Shown here piece by piece: positions 17,100 to 25,108 of a DNA stretch of 64,000 nucleotides. Below the pieces are notes generated by a model. The model made no database searches. It was not told where the DNA came from and saw nothing but the letters and a program-made list of their open reading frames with translations. This DNA comes from RCIO01 sp965232405 (lineage in GTDB: Bacteria; Pseudomonadota; Alphaproteobacteria; Rhizobiales; Rhizobiaceae). The position numbers were made by a program, and so were the translations under genes. The stretch's first letter is position 1. Each line of letters starts with the position of its first letter. The DNA lies in assembly GCA_965232405.1 (NCBI GenBank), contig OZ246966.1, positions 868,001-932,000 of the forward strand. The letters are read 5' to 3'.

Positions 17100-17495
17100 A
17101 TGATCATCCAACTGCCCCGGCCCCGCGAGGCGCGGCAGCGCGAAAACACCATCGCGTTGATTAACATCGTCTTTCTGATGCTGATCTTCTTTCTTATCGC
17201 CGGCACGCTGACACCGCCGCTCGACAAGGATGTGAGGCTTATCACGACGGTGGAAGCCATTCCGACCGATCCGCCAGAGGCGCTGTTCATCACCGCTGAA
17301 GGCGAGTTGCGCTGGAATGGACAGGCGACCACTGCCGCCGGATTTCTGAGCGCTCGCGAGAATGCAGGCGAAGCACCAATCAAGATAGCAGCAGACCGCG
17401 CCCTGCTCGCGGAAAAGCTGATTGATATTGTCGGTGAATTGCGGGCCGGCGGGGCGGAGAAGATCGTGGTGCTCACGGAGCGCGCCACACCTTGA
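17100..17495 (+). CDS. exbD: Biopolymer transport protein ExbD, second divergent copy
   Basis: 131 residues. It has the same layout as the first ExbD, but the helix reads LINIVFLMLIFFLIAGTL, with Asn at the position of the proton-carrying Asp of the first copy. A periplasmic domain follows. It starts four bases after the first exbD. The pair probably forms a hetero-dimer in the ExbB pore, with only one subunit carrying the protonatable Asp. The family assignment is clear; the heteromer idea is inference. Confidence 0.88.
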   Translation: MIIQLPRPREARQRENTIALINIVFLMLIFFLIAGTLTPPLDKDVRLITTVEAIPTDPPEALFITAEGELRWNGQATTAAGFLSARENAGEAPIKIAADRALLAEKLIDIVGELRAGGAEKIVVLTERATP

Positions 17496-18538
17496 ACCGC
17501 CGCGCACTCAAATGGGCAGTCGCCCTCGTGGCGTCCGGCGCACTTCATGCCGGCGCCGCGCTTTGGCTTGGACCAAACAGCGAGGACGTGGCGGTTGCAG
17601 GCGGCGCGCGGGCCGAAATCGCGCTGCTCGGCAATGCGTTTCAGGACATGGTGGCGGCGGGTACTACCGGCGATGCGGTCGAGCCCGTTGCGATGGAAGC
17701 CGAAACGGTTCAGCCCGTCGATGCCGAACAGGTTTCGGAGCCGGTTGACGACACCACTCAGCCAATCGAAGCGGAGCCGGCTGCCGAAACCACGGCCGAC
17801 CCAGTCACTCTACACCCCACGGAGGTCACAACGACGCCAGCCAATCAGTCGCCTGTTCAGCCCGAAGCAGTAACAAAGCCGGTGGAGGCGGTGACTGAAG
17901 GCGTAGCAATTGCCGCCGTGCAGCCCACCAATGTCGAGACACAGGACAACGTGGCGATAGCGCCAAGCAACAGCGAAACTGTTGAGCCGTTGGAACAGCC
18001 GGATGTGCCTGTCATGCCGGAAGCCGCGCCGCGGCCAACGCCGCGACCGCAGCAGGTAGCGACAGCAAAGCCACCCGCACCGAAAAAGCAGGTGCAGGAA
18101 AAGACCAGGAAACCGGCAGCGAAACAGCAGCAACGTGCCGGTTCGGGCGGAAAGGCCGCGCAGGATTCCAGGCGCGGCTCGGCCGATGGGCAGAAGCAGG
18201 CGCAAAGCGCAAAATCCGGCGATGCCGGGCGAACGCGTGAGGCTGGCAATGCCGCCGTTTCGAACTATCCCGGCAAGGTCTACGCAAAGCTGCGGCGCAG
18301 CCTGCGTTATCCTTCGGAGGCGAGGCGAAAGCGCATTCGCGGCGAGGTGCATGTGCGCTTCACCGTTTCGCGCTCCGGCGGTGTCGGGTCCGTTCGCCTG
18401 GCGCGCAGTTCCGGTTCGCCGATACTGGACAAGGCGGCACTTGAAACGGTGCGCAGGGCTGCTCCATTTCCCGCCATTCCGCCTGCTGCGGGGCGATCGA
18501 GCTGGTCGTTCACCGTTCCTCTCGCGTTCACGCGCTGA
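17492..18538 (+). CDS. tonB: TonB family energy transducer
   Basis: 348 residues from a TTG overlapping the exbD stop (TTGA). One N-terminal anchor helix (about 7-26) is followed by a long, low-complexity, acidic and Val/Pro/Thr-rich spacer (about 50-180), a Lys/Gln-rich stretch, and a C-terminal TonB domain (about 260-348) with YPSEARRKRIRGEVHVRFTV and ILDKAALETVRRAAPFPAIP. It spans the periplasm and pulls on the TonB box of receptors such as HmuR. It is the last gene of the hmuR operon. Confidence 0.9.
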   Translation: MNRRALKWAVALVASGALHAGAALWLGPNSEDVAVAGGARAEIALLGNAFQDMVAAGTTGDAVEPVAMEAETVQPVDAEQVSEPVDDTTQPIEAEPAAETTADPVTLHPTEVTTTPANQSPVQPEAVTKPVEAVTEGVAIAAVQPTNVETQDNVAIAPSNSETVEPLEQPDVPVMPEAAPRPTPRPQQVATAKPPAPKKQVQEKTRKPAAKQQQRAGSGGKAAQDSRRGSADGQKQAQSAKSGDAGRTREAGNAAVSNYPGKVYAKLRRSLRYPSEARRKRIRGEVHVRFTVSRSGGVGSVRLARSSGSPILDKAALETVRRAAPFPAIPPAAGRSSWSFTVPLAFTR

Positions 18539-18580
18539 GGAATGGCGATAGAAACCACTGGTGCCGCCCGCATTCTCCGG

Positions 18581-20176
18581 TCAGAGGAAGACGGCAATCA
18601 GACCCGGCCACATCAACAGCACCAGAAGCGCCAGCAGCTGGATGCCTATGAAGGGCAGGAAGCCTCTGAAGATGTCGGTCAGCGAGATATGCGGCGGAGC
18701 AACGGATTTGAGGTAAAAAGCTGCTGGTCCGAAGGGCGGTGAGAGGAAGCTCACCTGCATGTTCATTGTGAAGACGACACCGAACCATATGGCCACATAT
18801 GCCGGATCGATACCTCCCAAGAAGCCCAGTTCCTCGACCGGCAATGCCCTCACAATCGGCATGAACACCGGCATGATCAGGAGCACGATGCCGACCCAGT
18901 CCATGAACATCCCCATGATCAGGAATATCACCATCATGACCAGGATGACGCCCATGGTCGGCAGATCGGCGCCAACGATGAGATTTGCGACATAGGTCGG
19001 GCCGCCGGCGAGTGTGTATGCCGCCGCCAGCGCGGTCGCACCCACCGTCACCCAAATAATCGTTCCGGTGGCCTTCATGGTTCGCATGAGCGATGTCCAA
19101 ACGACATCGAAGCTCATCTCTCCACGCACCACGGAGATCAGAAACACAGCGACGACGCCCATTGCCGCAGCCTCGGTAATCCCGGTGATGCCGCCATAGA
19201 TGGACCCGAGCACGACGCCGATGACGATCAGCGGCGCGGCCAGACCCTTGCCCATCTCCCATCCCCTGCGCACCCGCTCACGACCGATGACAAACTGGCC
19301 GTACAACGCCACAGCGACGAGGATGCCGATCAGGTAAGGCAGATCGGAAACCATACCGAAGCGGAGAGGATCCTCGCCTTCCTCCAGAACATTGGCGCCC
19401 GTCACAGTCAGGACCAGCACGCGGACGAGCAGCAGCCCGACCACCCCCGCGATCATCACGCTCAAAAACCCGGTAAAGAGCAGCAGCTTCTCCGAACCTT
19501 GAGGATCGTTCGGATCGGGTTCGGGCAGCGGCGCCTGCTCCGGATGCAGCTGGGTGCGAATGACGATGTAGACAATGAAGAACGATGCCAGCATGAAGCC
19601 CGGCAGAAACGATGCTGTAAAAAGCGCCTTGATTGACGTTTCGGTTACAAGACCGAAGAAGATCAAGACGATCGAGGGCGGTATCATGGTGCCAAGGGAG
19701 CCGCTGGCGCAGATCGTGCCAATGGCAAGGTTCTGGTTGTATCCCAACCGAAGCATCTGCGGCAGCGCGATCAGGCCCAGCAGCACCACTTCGCCACCAA
19801 TAATACCGGACATCGCAGCCATGATGACCGCCATGATGGACGTCACGATCGCGATCCCGCCGCGCGTGCGGCTCATCCAGACATTGAGAGACGAGTACAT
19901 GTCGCGGGCGATGCCGCTTCGCTCCAGCAATGCGGCCATGAATATGAACAAGGGAACCGATATCAGGACATAGTTGGTCATCTGACGATAGACAGCCTGT
20001 CCGAGAACGGCAAATGGCCCGCGGCCGAAATCGCGAAACAGCAGGTCCGGTCCGAACTTCATCACCAGAACCGCGCACGCCAGCGCGGCCGAAGCAAAGC
20101 CGAGAGGCATGCCCATTGCCAGAAGCACGAAAAGCGCGATCAAAAGGACCAGCGACAGGGTTCCAATATCCATCAT
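18581..20176 (-). CDS. dctM: TRAP transporter large membrane subunit (DctM family), enlarged
   Basis: 531 residues from ATG 20176 (a second ATG follows at 20173). It is a DctM-type ion-coupled symporter subunit with family stretches IGGEVVLLGLIALPQMLRLGYNQNLAIGTICASGSLGTMIPPSIVLIFFGL and MDWVGIVLLIMPVFMPIV. It is about 100 residues longer than usual DctM: an insert between about residues 230 and 345 brings a charged loop (HPEQAPLPEPDPND) and extra hydrophobic segments. It forms a transporter with the next two genes upstream. The substrate is not readable, although the GntR/SDR neighbours suggest a sugar acid or polyol. Confidence 0.92.
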   Translation of the reverse strand: MMDIGTLSLVLLIALFVLLAMGMPLGFASAALACAVLVMKFGPDLLFRDFGRGPFAVLGQAVYRQMTNYVLISVPLFIFMAALLERSGIARDMYSSLNVWMSRTRGGIAIVTSIMAVIMAAMSGIIGGEVVLLGLIALPQMLRLGYNQNLAIGTICASGSLGTMIPPSIVLIFFGLVTETSIKALFTASFLPGFMLASFFIVYIVIRTQLHPEQAPLPEPDPNDPQGSEKLLLFTGFLSVMIAGVVGLLLVRVLVLTVTGANVLEEGEDPLRFGMVSDLPYLIGILVAVALYGQFVIGRERVRRGWEMGKGLAAPLIVIGVVLGSIYGGITGITEAAAMGVVAVFLISVVRGEMSFDVVWTSLMRTMKATGTIIWVTVGATALAAAYTLAGGPTYVANLIVGADLPTMGVILVMMVIFLIMGMFMDWVGIVLLIMPVFMPIVRALPVEELGFLGGIDPAYVAIWFGVVFTMNMQVSFLSPPFGPAAFYLKSVAPPHISLTDIFRGFLPFIGIQLLALLVLLMWPGLIAVFL

Positions 20177-20180
20177 CCGC

Positions 20181-20993
20181 CTAGTCCTTGATGCTTTGGC
20201 GCAGCTGCTCGATCTCGCTTTCGTCGATCTCATCGAGCGGCGAATGATGTTCGGGCGCCTTGTTCCAGTCGGCGATCAGGTTGGAAAGGGCTTGAACAGC
20301 CACCAATACGACCATGATCAGGATCGCGGGCTTGATCGTCGCGGGCAGCGGGGGATCCCAAGCCGTTCCGAACGTTTCCCAACGAAGAAACTTGTCGACC
20401 GCTTCGTTGTAGCCGCCCCAAACGAGCAGGAACGCGAACACCCAGATCAGCAGCACCGACGCAATGTCGGACAGCTTTTGCATCCACCGCGGCATCAGAT
20501 CGTATATGATGTAGATGCGGATGTGACTGCGCTGCTGCATGGCGTAGAGGCCAGCGAACAGGAAAATGAAGCCGGCAATCCAGAGCGACAGTTCGTTCGC
20601 CCATAGGGTGGGCTTCACGAACAAATACCGCGACACCACCTCATAGAACATGACGAGCACGCAGGCAGCGGTGGCAATCATCGCCAGTCGCGAGAAGACC
20701 AGGCTGACAAAATCGAAAAAGCCGGCTGGCTGCGGTTCTATCGGACCGCGGGTGTCGGATAAGTAGACACTGGCCGAAACCAGCGCCACCGTACCGAAGA
20801 TCATGGTCAACAGCACGGACGGCATGTCGGCAGGTGACAGAAACTGCTTGAGACCAATATCTGAACCGAAGAACAGGCGGCCCGCTATCAGCCAGATTGC
20901 GAGCAATCCGACACCGACCGTACTCGCCACCATGACGATGCGCATCGGCTTTCGAACCGGCCCCAACCATACACTTTCAGCCCTGTCGGCCAT
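20181..20993 (-). CDS. dctQ: TRAP transporter small membrane subunit (DctQ family), N-terminally extended
   Basis: 270 residues, against about 160-200 for typical DctQ. The DctQ domain occupies about residues 90-245 with the family core FYEVVSRYLFVKPTLWANELSLWIAGFIFLFAGLYAMQQRSHIRI. The first roughly 85 residues add two hydrophobic helices. Its stop lies four bases before dctM. Together with the enlarged DctM this represents an expanded TRAP membrane module. Confidence 0.9.
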   Translation of the reverse strand: MADRAESVWLGPVRKPMRIVMVASTVGVGLLAIWLIAGRLFFGSDIGLKQFLSPADMPSVLLTMIFGTVALVSASVYLSDTRGPIEPQPAGFFDFVSLVFSRLAMIATAACVLVMFYEVVSRYLFVKPTLWANELSLWIAGFIFLFAGLYAMQQRSHIRIYIIYDLMPRWMQKLSDIASVLLIWVFAFLLVWGGYNEAVDKFLRWETFGTAWDPPLPATIKPAILIMVVLVAVQALSNLIADWNKAPEHHSPLDEIDESEIEQLRQSIKD

Positions 20994-21029
20994 TGCTGCA
21001 CCGCGTGTTCAAACTGCGTCGTTGACGAC

Positions 21030-21055
21030 ATGGCGAGCCCTGCCGGGCCCGCCAT
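21030..21055 (-). terminator. Hairpin between dctP and dctQ of first TRAP operon
   Basis: On the minus strand ATGGCGGGCCC pairs with GGGCTCGCCAT around GGCA: an 11-bp stem with one G-U pair. No T-run follows and dctQ starts 37 bases on, so it is probably a processing or stability element, or a partial terminator behind the binding-protein gene. Confidence 0.6.
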
Positions 21056-21080
21056 ATCCTACATTTTCAGCAGATCGCGC

Positions 21081-22094
21081 CTAGTCGATTTTGCCGATGC
21101 GGCGCAGAAATGCGCGGTGCGAGTCGACCAGCGCCTTGGCTTCAGGCGTCTTTGCGGCCCAGCCATCCCATGCGCGCTGCGCACCGGCACGGAACTCCGC
21201 GCGGTCTTCGGGCGACCAGTCGTAGAGCGTCACGCCCTTCGCCTTCAATGCAGCAGCCGCTTCCTCATTCGCGATGTTGATCGTCATCGCCGTCTGGAAG
21301 GCCAGCGCCTGCGTTGCCACCTCGAATATCGCCTTGATGTCGTTGGGGAAGCTGTTCCAGACGTCCAGGTTGAATGTCACATGGTCGATCGGCATGGAAT
21401 GGAAGCCGGGATAGGTGGCGTGATCGACCACGTCGTAAAGGCCGAGACCGACATTGTTGACGAGGCTTGAGGCGTCCGCGCCATCGATGATGCCGGTTTC
21501 AAGGGCGGTGAAGACCTCGGTGAAGTCCATGACGATGGGAGAAGCGCCCAGCTCGGCGAAGATCTCGGTTTCGAGGCCGGGCGGAGAACGGAACTTCCAG
21601 TCCTTCAGATCTTCCGGGCCGCGCAGCGGCTTGGAGGAAGACATGGATTCCTGTCCACCTGTCCACCAGCCGACCAGATGCATGTTGTGCGCTTCATAGA
21701 GCTCGTTCGCCGCTTCCTGGCCACCGCCAAAATAGAAAAAGCTGTAGAGTTCCCAGGGCGTGTCGTAGCCGCCCATCGGATCGCCGACGAACTGGAATGC
21801 CGGGTTCTTGCCCGTCTGATAGGCGCCGCCATGCATTTCGCCATCCAGAATGCCGGTTGCGGCAGCGTCGAAGCCTTCGACGGTGGCAACCACTGCGGAT
21901 GACCAGAACATTTCGATGTCAATGCGGCCACCGGACATGGCTTCGACATTGTCAATGAACTGCTGGGCCAGTTTGCCCGATGCGGTTTCAGGTGCGTAGT
22001 GCGTCTGCAGGCGCAGGTTGAAGTCGGCAGCATGCGCGCTCGACGCCAAAAGCGCCATCGCCGCCACGCCGGCGGCAAGGTTCAGAACTTTCAT
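21081..22094 (-). CDS. dctP: TRAP transporter periplasmic binding protein (DctP family)
   Basis: 337 residues from ATG 22094, with GGGAGGA upstream; the longer open frame runs through the intergenic operator and is not used. A signal peptide (1 to about 22, AHA-A) is followed by a DctP fold. Family segments are LQTHYAPETASGKLAQQFIDNVEAMSGGRIDIEMF and LETGIIDGADASSLVNN, with Arg in KFRSPPG, the likely carboxylate-binding arginine region. It captures an organic acid for DctQM. It is the first gene of a dctPQM operon facing a divergent gntR. Confidence 0.93.
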   Translation of the reverse strand: MKVLNLAAGVAAMALLASSAHAADFNLRLQTHYAPETASGKLAQQFIDNVEAMSGGRIDIEMFWSSAVVATVEGFDAAATGILDGEMHGGAYQTGKNPAFQFVGDPMGGYDTPWELYSFFYFGGGQEAANELYEAHNMHLVGWWTGGQESMSSSKPLRGPEDLKDWKFRSPPGLETEIFAELGASPIVMDFTEVFTALETGIIDGADASSLVNNVGLGLYDVVDHATYPGFHSMPIDHVTFNLDVWNSFPNDIKAIFEVATQALAFQTAMTINIANEEAAAALKAKGVTLYDWSPEDRAEFRAGAQRAWDGWAAKTPEAKALVDSHRAFLRRIGKID

Positions 22095-22187
22095 GATTTT
22101 TCCTCCCAGATACGCAGATTGTCCGCGACGTTTTTGTTCTCCAAAGGCACTGGCGAACCGAAGCGGCGCGCCAAAAACACAATAGGG

Positions 22188-22220
22188 ATTATACCTGAAT
22201 GTCAAGTTTGGTATACCAAA
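22188..22220. promoter_or_regulatory. dctP promoter and GntR operator
   Basis: A perfect 14-bp palindrome TTTGGTATACCAAA (22207-22220) lies in the divergent gap. On the minus strand a consensus TATAAT (22193-22188) follows 13 bases further, so the palindrome would cover the -35 region of the dctPQM promoter. That is the expected place for a repressor of the GntR (FadR/FCD) type, encoded alongside. A second inverted repeat, ACAGTAG-N7-CTACTGT (22223-22243), lies on the gntR side. Confidence 0.65.
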
Positions 22221-22314
22221 TAACAGTAGACATCTGCTACTGTGGCGCGAAGCGCCGGAATCAGGCGAAGGGTCGGGAGTGCGCGCCGTGACAGCAAGCA
22301 GGAAGGGACGGAGA

Positions 22315-23028
22315 ATGCTGCCAACCATTCCGCGCCAGAGCCTCGGCGAACAGATTGCGGAAATCCTGCGGCAGCAGATTTTGCTTGGGCATCTGAAACC
22401 TGGCGAAAACATTCCCGAACGCGAGACCTCGGCAGCGCTTGGTGTCAGCAGGACGCCTCTGCGCGAAGCGCTGCTGGTGCTCGAGGCCGAAGGCCTTGTC
22501 GAGATGGCGCCGGCCAAGAGCCCCATCGTCGCTAAGCCCTCCTTTGTCGAGGTGACGCATCTTCTCCTGGTCCAGTCTGCGCTCGAAGCCCTTGCTGGCG
22601 AATGCGCCTGCGAGGAAGCGACAGATAGCGAAATCGACGAGATCGAGTCATTGCATGCGACCATGCTGGCCACGTTCGAAGATCCCGATCCGATCGAGTT
22701 CTTTCAGATCGACATGAGCTTCCACGAAGCGATCGTCGCATCGACGAAGAACCTGTCGCTGGTCAAGACGCACAAGCAATACCGCGACAGACTTTGGCGT
22801 GCGCGATTCCTGTCTGCCCGGCGGCAAGCAGCCCGCGAGCTTGCGATGGTTGATCACGCCCAGATTGTCGAGGGATTACGCCGCCGCGACAAGGCGTTCG
22901 TCTCCGCCAAGATGAAGGAACATCTGCGGCGGGCGATCGACAACATCAGGGTGGTCTTCGAAAGAGAGGAGGCCGGCGACGTCTCCGACCCCGACGGAGA
23001 GATGAAGCGGCAAGAGGCCGATGGCTGA
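22315..23028 (+). CDS. GntR family (FCD domain) transcriptional regulator
   Basis: 237 residues from ATG 22315 (GGGACGGAG upstream); a GTG at 22279 would add 12 residues. The N-terminal winged helix (about 8-70) has ILLGHLKPGENIPERETSAALGVSRTPLREALLVLEAEGLVEM. The C-terminal all-helical FCD ligand domain (about 80-215) has metal/ligand-type residues in DMSFHEAIVASTKN and DHAQIVEGL. It is divergent from dctPQM and followed by an SDR gene 37 bases on. It probably represses both operons until the transported acid or its product binds. Confidence 0.92.
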   Translation: MLPTIPRQSLGEQIAEILRQQILLGHLKPGENIPERETSAALGVSRTPLREALLVLEAEGLVEMAPAKSPIVAKPSFVEVTHLLLVQSALEALAGECACEEATDSEIDEIESLHATMLATFEDPDPIEFFQIDMSFHEAIVASTKNLSLVKTHKQYRDRLWRARFLSARRQAARELAMVDHAQIVEGLRRRDKAFVSAKMKEHLRRAIDNIRVVFEREEAGDVSDPDGEMKRQEADG

Positions 23029-23065
23029 CGATCCAGCCTCTCAAATGCAGTGCAGGAATAGATAG

Positions 23066-23875
23066 ATGGCAGCCAACCAGTTCGATGTTTCCGACATGGT
23101 GATCCTCGTTTCCGGCGGCAGCCGCGGGATTGGACTGGCAATTGCCAGGGCCTTTGCGGAGCGAGGCGCCAGGGTCGTCGTCACCGGGCGGGACGAAGAT
23201 GCCCTGCTGGCTGCGTGCGCCACCATTGAGCCGAACCCGCACCGGATGGGCCATCGCACCTGCGATGTCGCCGACACCGGCTCAATTGAGGCATGCGTCG
23301 ATTCAGTCGTCGAAGAATATGGACGCATCGACACGCTGATCAATTGTGCCGGCATCAACAAGCGCATGCCCGCCGTCGATTATACGCCAGACGACTACGA
23401 CCAGATCATGGACATCAATTTGCGCGGTGCATTTTTCATGGCCCAGGCGGTCGGGAAGCAAATGATCGCGCAGGGTTTCGGCAGCCAGATCAATATCGAC
23501 AGCCTGACAACCTACGGTTCGCTGGCACAGGTCGCGCCATACGGTATGGCAAAGTCCGGCATGTCCAGCATGACCCGCGTTATGGCGCTGGAATGGGGCA
23601 AGCATGGCATTCGCGTGAACGGTTTGGCGCCGGGATTCATATTGACGGACCTGACCGAGAAGCTCTGGTCCGACCCGAACCTGCAGGCCTGGAACCGGAC
23701 AATCACCCCTCTCGGTCGCATGGGCACGGTCGATGATTTGACCGGCACCGCGATATTTCTTGCCTCGCCGGCCTCGGGGTTTCTGACCGGACAGATTATC
23801 CGTGTCGATGGAGGCGCATCTGCCGGCATCAACTGGCCGATCAACGGTGCATTTGAAGTGAGACTCCCAGACTAA
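23066..23875 (+). CDS. SDR family oxidoreductase (gluconate 5-dehydrogenase-like)
   Basis: 269 residues. The Rossmann motif SGGSRGIG is at residues 16-23, NCAG at about 93-96, and the catalytic Ser146, Tyr159 and Lys163 (YGMAK) are all present, so it should be an active NAD(P)-dependent dehydrogenase. The C-terminus has the usual GQIIRVDGG. It is co-oriented with gntR and is likely the first catabolic enzyme for the substrate imported by the divergent TRAP system; a sugar-acid or polyol substrate is inference. Confidence 0.9.
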   Translation: MAANQFDVSDMVILVSGGSRGIGLAIARAFAERGARVVVTGRDEDALLAACATIEPNPHRMGHRTCDVADTGSIEACVDSVVEEYGRIDTLINCAGINKRMPAVDYTPDDYDQIMDINLRGAFFMAQAVGKQMIAQGFGSQINIDSLTTYGSLAQVAPYGMAKSGMSSMTRVMALEWGKHGIRVNGLAPGFILTDLTEKLWSDPNLQAWNRTITPLGRMGTVDDLTGTAIFLASPASGFLTGQIIRVDGGASAGINWPINGAFEVRLPD

Positions 23876-23961
23876 AGCGCCGAATTTTGGGAGGCAGTTT
23901 CATTGCCGAGCTGCCCAGGTGGAAATTCCCTATCATTTCTCACGGAACAGGCGCGGGCTCT

Positions 23962-25107
23962 TCAGATACATGCCTCGAATAGCGCCTTCACATTGTCACG
24001 CGTGAGTTCCACCGGGTTGCCGCCGCAGCTCGGATCTTCCAGCGCCATTGCAGTGAGTTCATCGATGCGGTCGGTGCCAACGCCGAGATCGCTCAATTTG
24101 CGTGGGATGCCGAAGCTGTCGTTGAATTCCTGCACGAAGGTGCGGAAACCGTCGAAGCCGCCCGCGATGCCGAGATATGCGGCGGCGTGACCGAAGCGCT
24201 CGCGTATCGCAGATGCGTTGAGGTCCAGCACTGCCGGCATGCACACCGCGTTGGTGGTGCCATGGTGGGTGTTGTAGACCGCGCCGATCGGGTGTGAGAG
24301 CGCGTGGATTGCACCCAGCCCTTTCTGGAATGCCGTGGCGCCCATCGCCGCCGCGCTCATCATGTGCGCCCGCGCCTCGATGTTCGAGCCATCGGCGTAG
24401 GCACGAGGCAGATAGTCCTTAACCAGCCGCATGCCTTCGAGCGCGATGCCCTGGCTCATCGGGTGGTAGTGCGGGCTGGAATAGGCCTCCACACAATGCG
24501 CGAAGGCGTCGAGCCCGGTGCCGGCGGTGAGAAATTTCGGCATGCCGACGGTCAGTTCGGGATCGCAGATGACAACCGCCGGCAGCATCTTCGGGTGGAA
24601 GATGATCTTCTTGGTGTGGGTTTGGGAATTGGTGATGACGGAGGCGCGGCCAACCTCGGAGCCGGTACCTGCCGTGGTGGGCACGGCCACGATGGGAGCG
24701 ATTGCGTTAGCATCGGCACGGGTCCACCAGTCGCCGATATCTTCGAAGTCCCATAGCGGACGGGTCTGTCCGGCCATGAAGGCAATCACCTTCGCAAGGT
24801 CCAGGCCGGAGCCGCCGCCGAAGGCGATGACGCCGTCAAAACCGCCGTCGCGATAGGCGCGGACGCCCTCTTCGGCGTTCTTGTCGGTCGGGTTCGGATC
24901 GACCTCGTGGAAGAAGCCGCGCCCCAGCCCCGCCGCCTCGACGAGGTCGAGTGTGCGGGTTGTGATCTCCATGCCCGCAAGGCCGCGGTCGGTGACCAAC
25001 AGCGGCTTCGCGATGCCAGCTGCCTTGCAGGCATCGGCGATTTCGGAGATGCGGCCCGCGCCAAAGCGGATCGCTGTCGGGTAGGACCAGTTGCCTCGCA
25101 GAGACAT
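23962..25107 (-). CDS. Iron-containing alcohol dehydrogenase
   Basis: 381 residues, the normal size of the group III (Fe) ADH family. The NAD-binding GGGSGLDLAKVI is at about 97-108 and the metal ligands are visible in GTGLDAFAHCVEAY (Asp and His), HALSHPIGAVYNTHHGTTN (two His). It oxidises an alcohol to an aldehyde or the reverse. It is the last gene of a minus-strand operon, one base after the aldehyde dehydrogenase, so the two probably act in sequence. In this context I infer an amino alcohol or its gamma-glutamyl derivative as substrate. Confidence 0.93.
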   Translation of the reverse strand: MSLRGNWSYPTAIRFGAGRISEIADACKAAGIAKPLLVTDRGLAGMEITTRTLDLVEAAGLGRGFFHEVDPNPTDKNAEEGVRAYRDGGFDGVIAFGGGSGLDLAKVIAFMAGQTRPLWDFEDIGDWWTRADANAIAPIVAVPTTAGTGSEVGRASVITNSQTHTKKIIFHPKMLPAVVICDPELTVGMPKFLTAGTGLDAFAHCVEAYSSPHYHPMSQGIALEGMRLVKDYLPRAYADGSNIEARAHMMSAAAMGATAFQKGLGAIHALSHPIGAVYNTHHGTTNAVCMPAVLDLNASAIRERFGHAAAYLGIAGGFDGFRTFVQEFNDSFGIPRKLSDLGVGTDRIDELTAMALEDPSCGGNPVELTRDNVKALFEACI

Positions 25108-25108
25108 T

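Noticed and set aside
22200..22205. TTGACA on the minus strand near the dctP promoter
   Set aside because: It is only 6 bases from the TATAAT, too close to be its -35 element.
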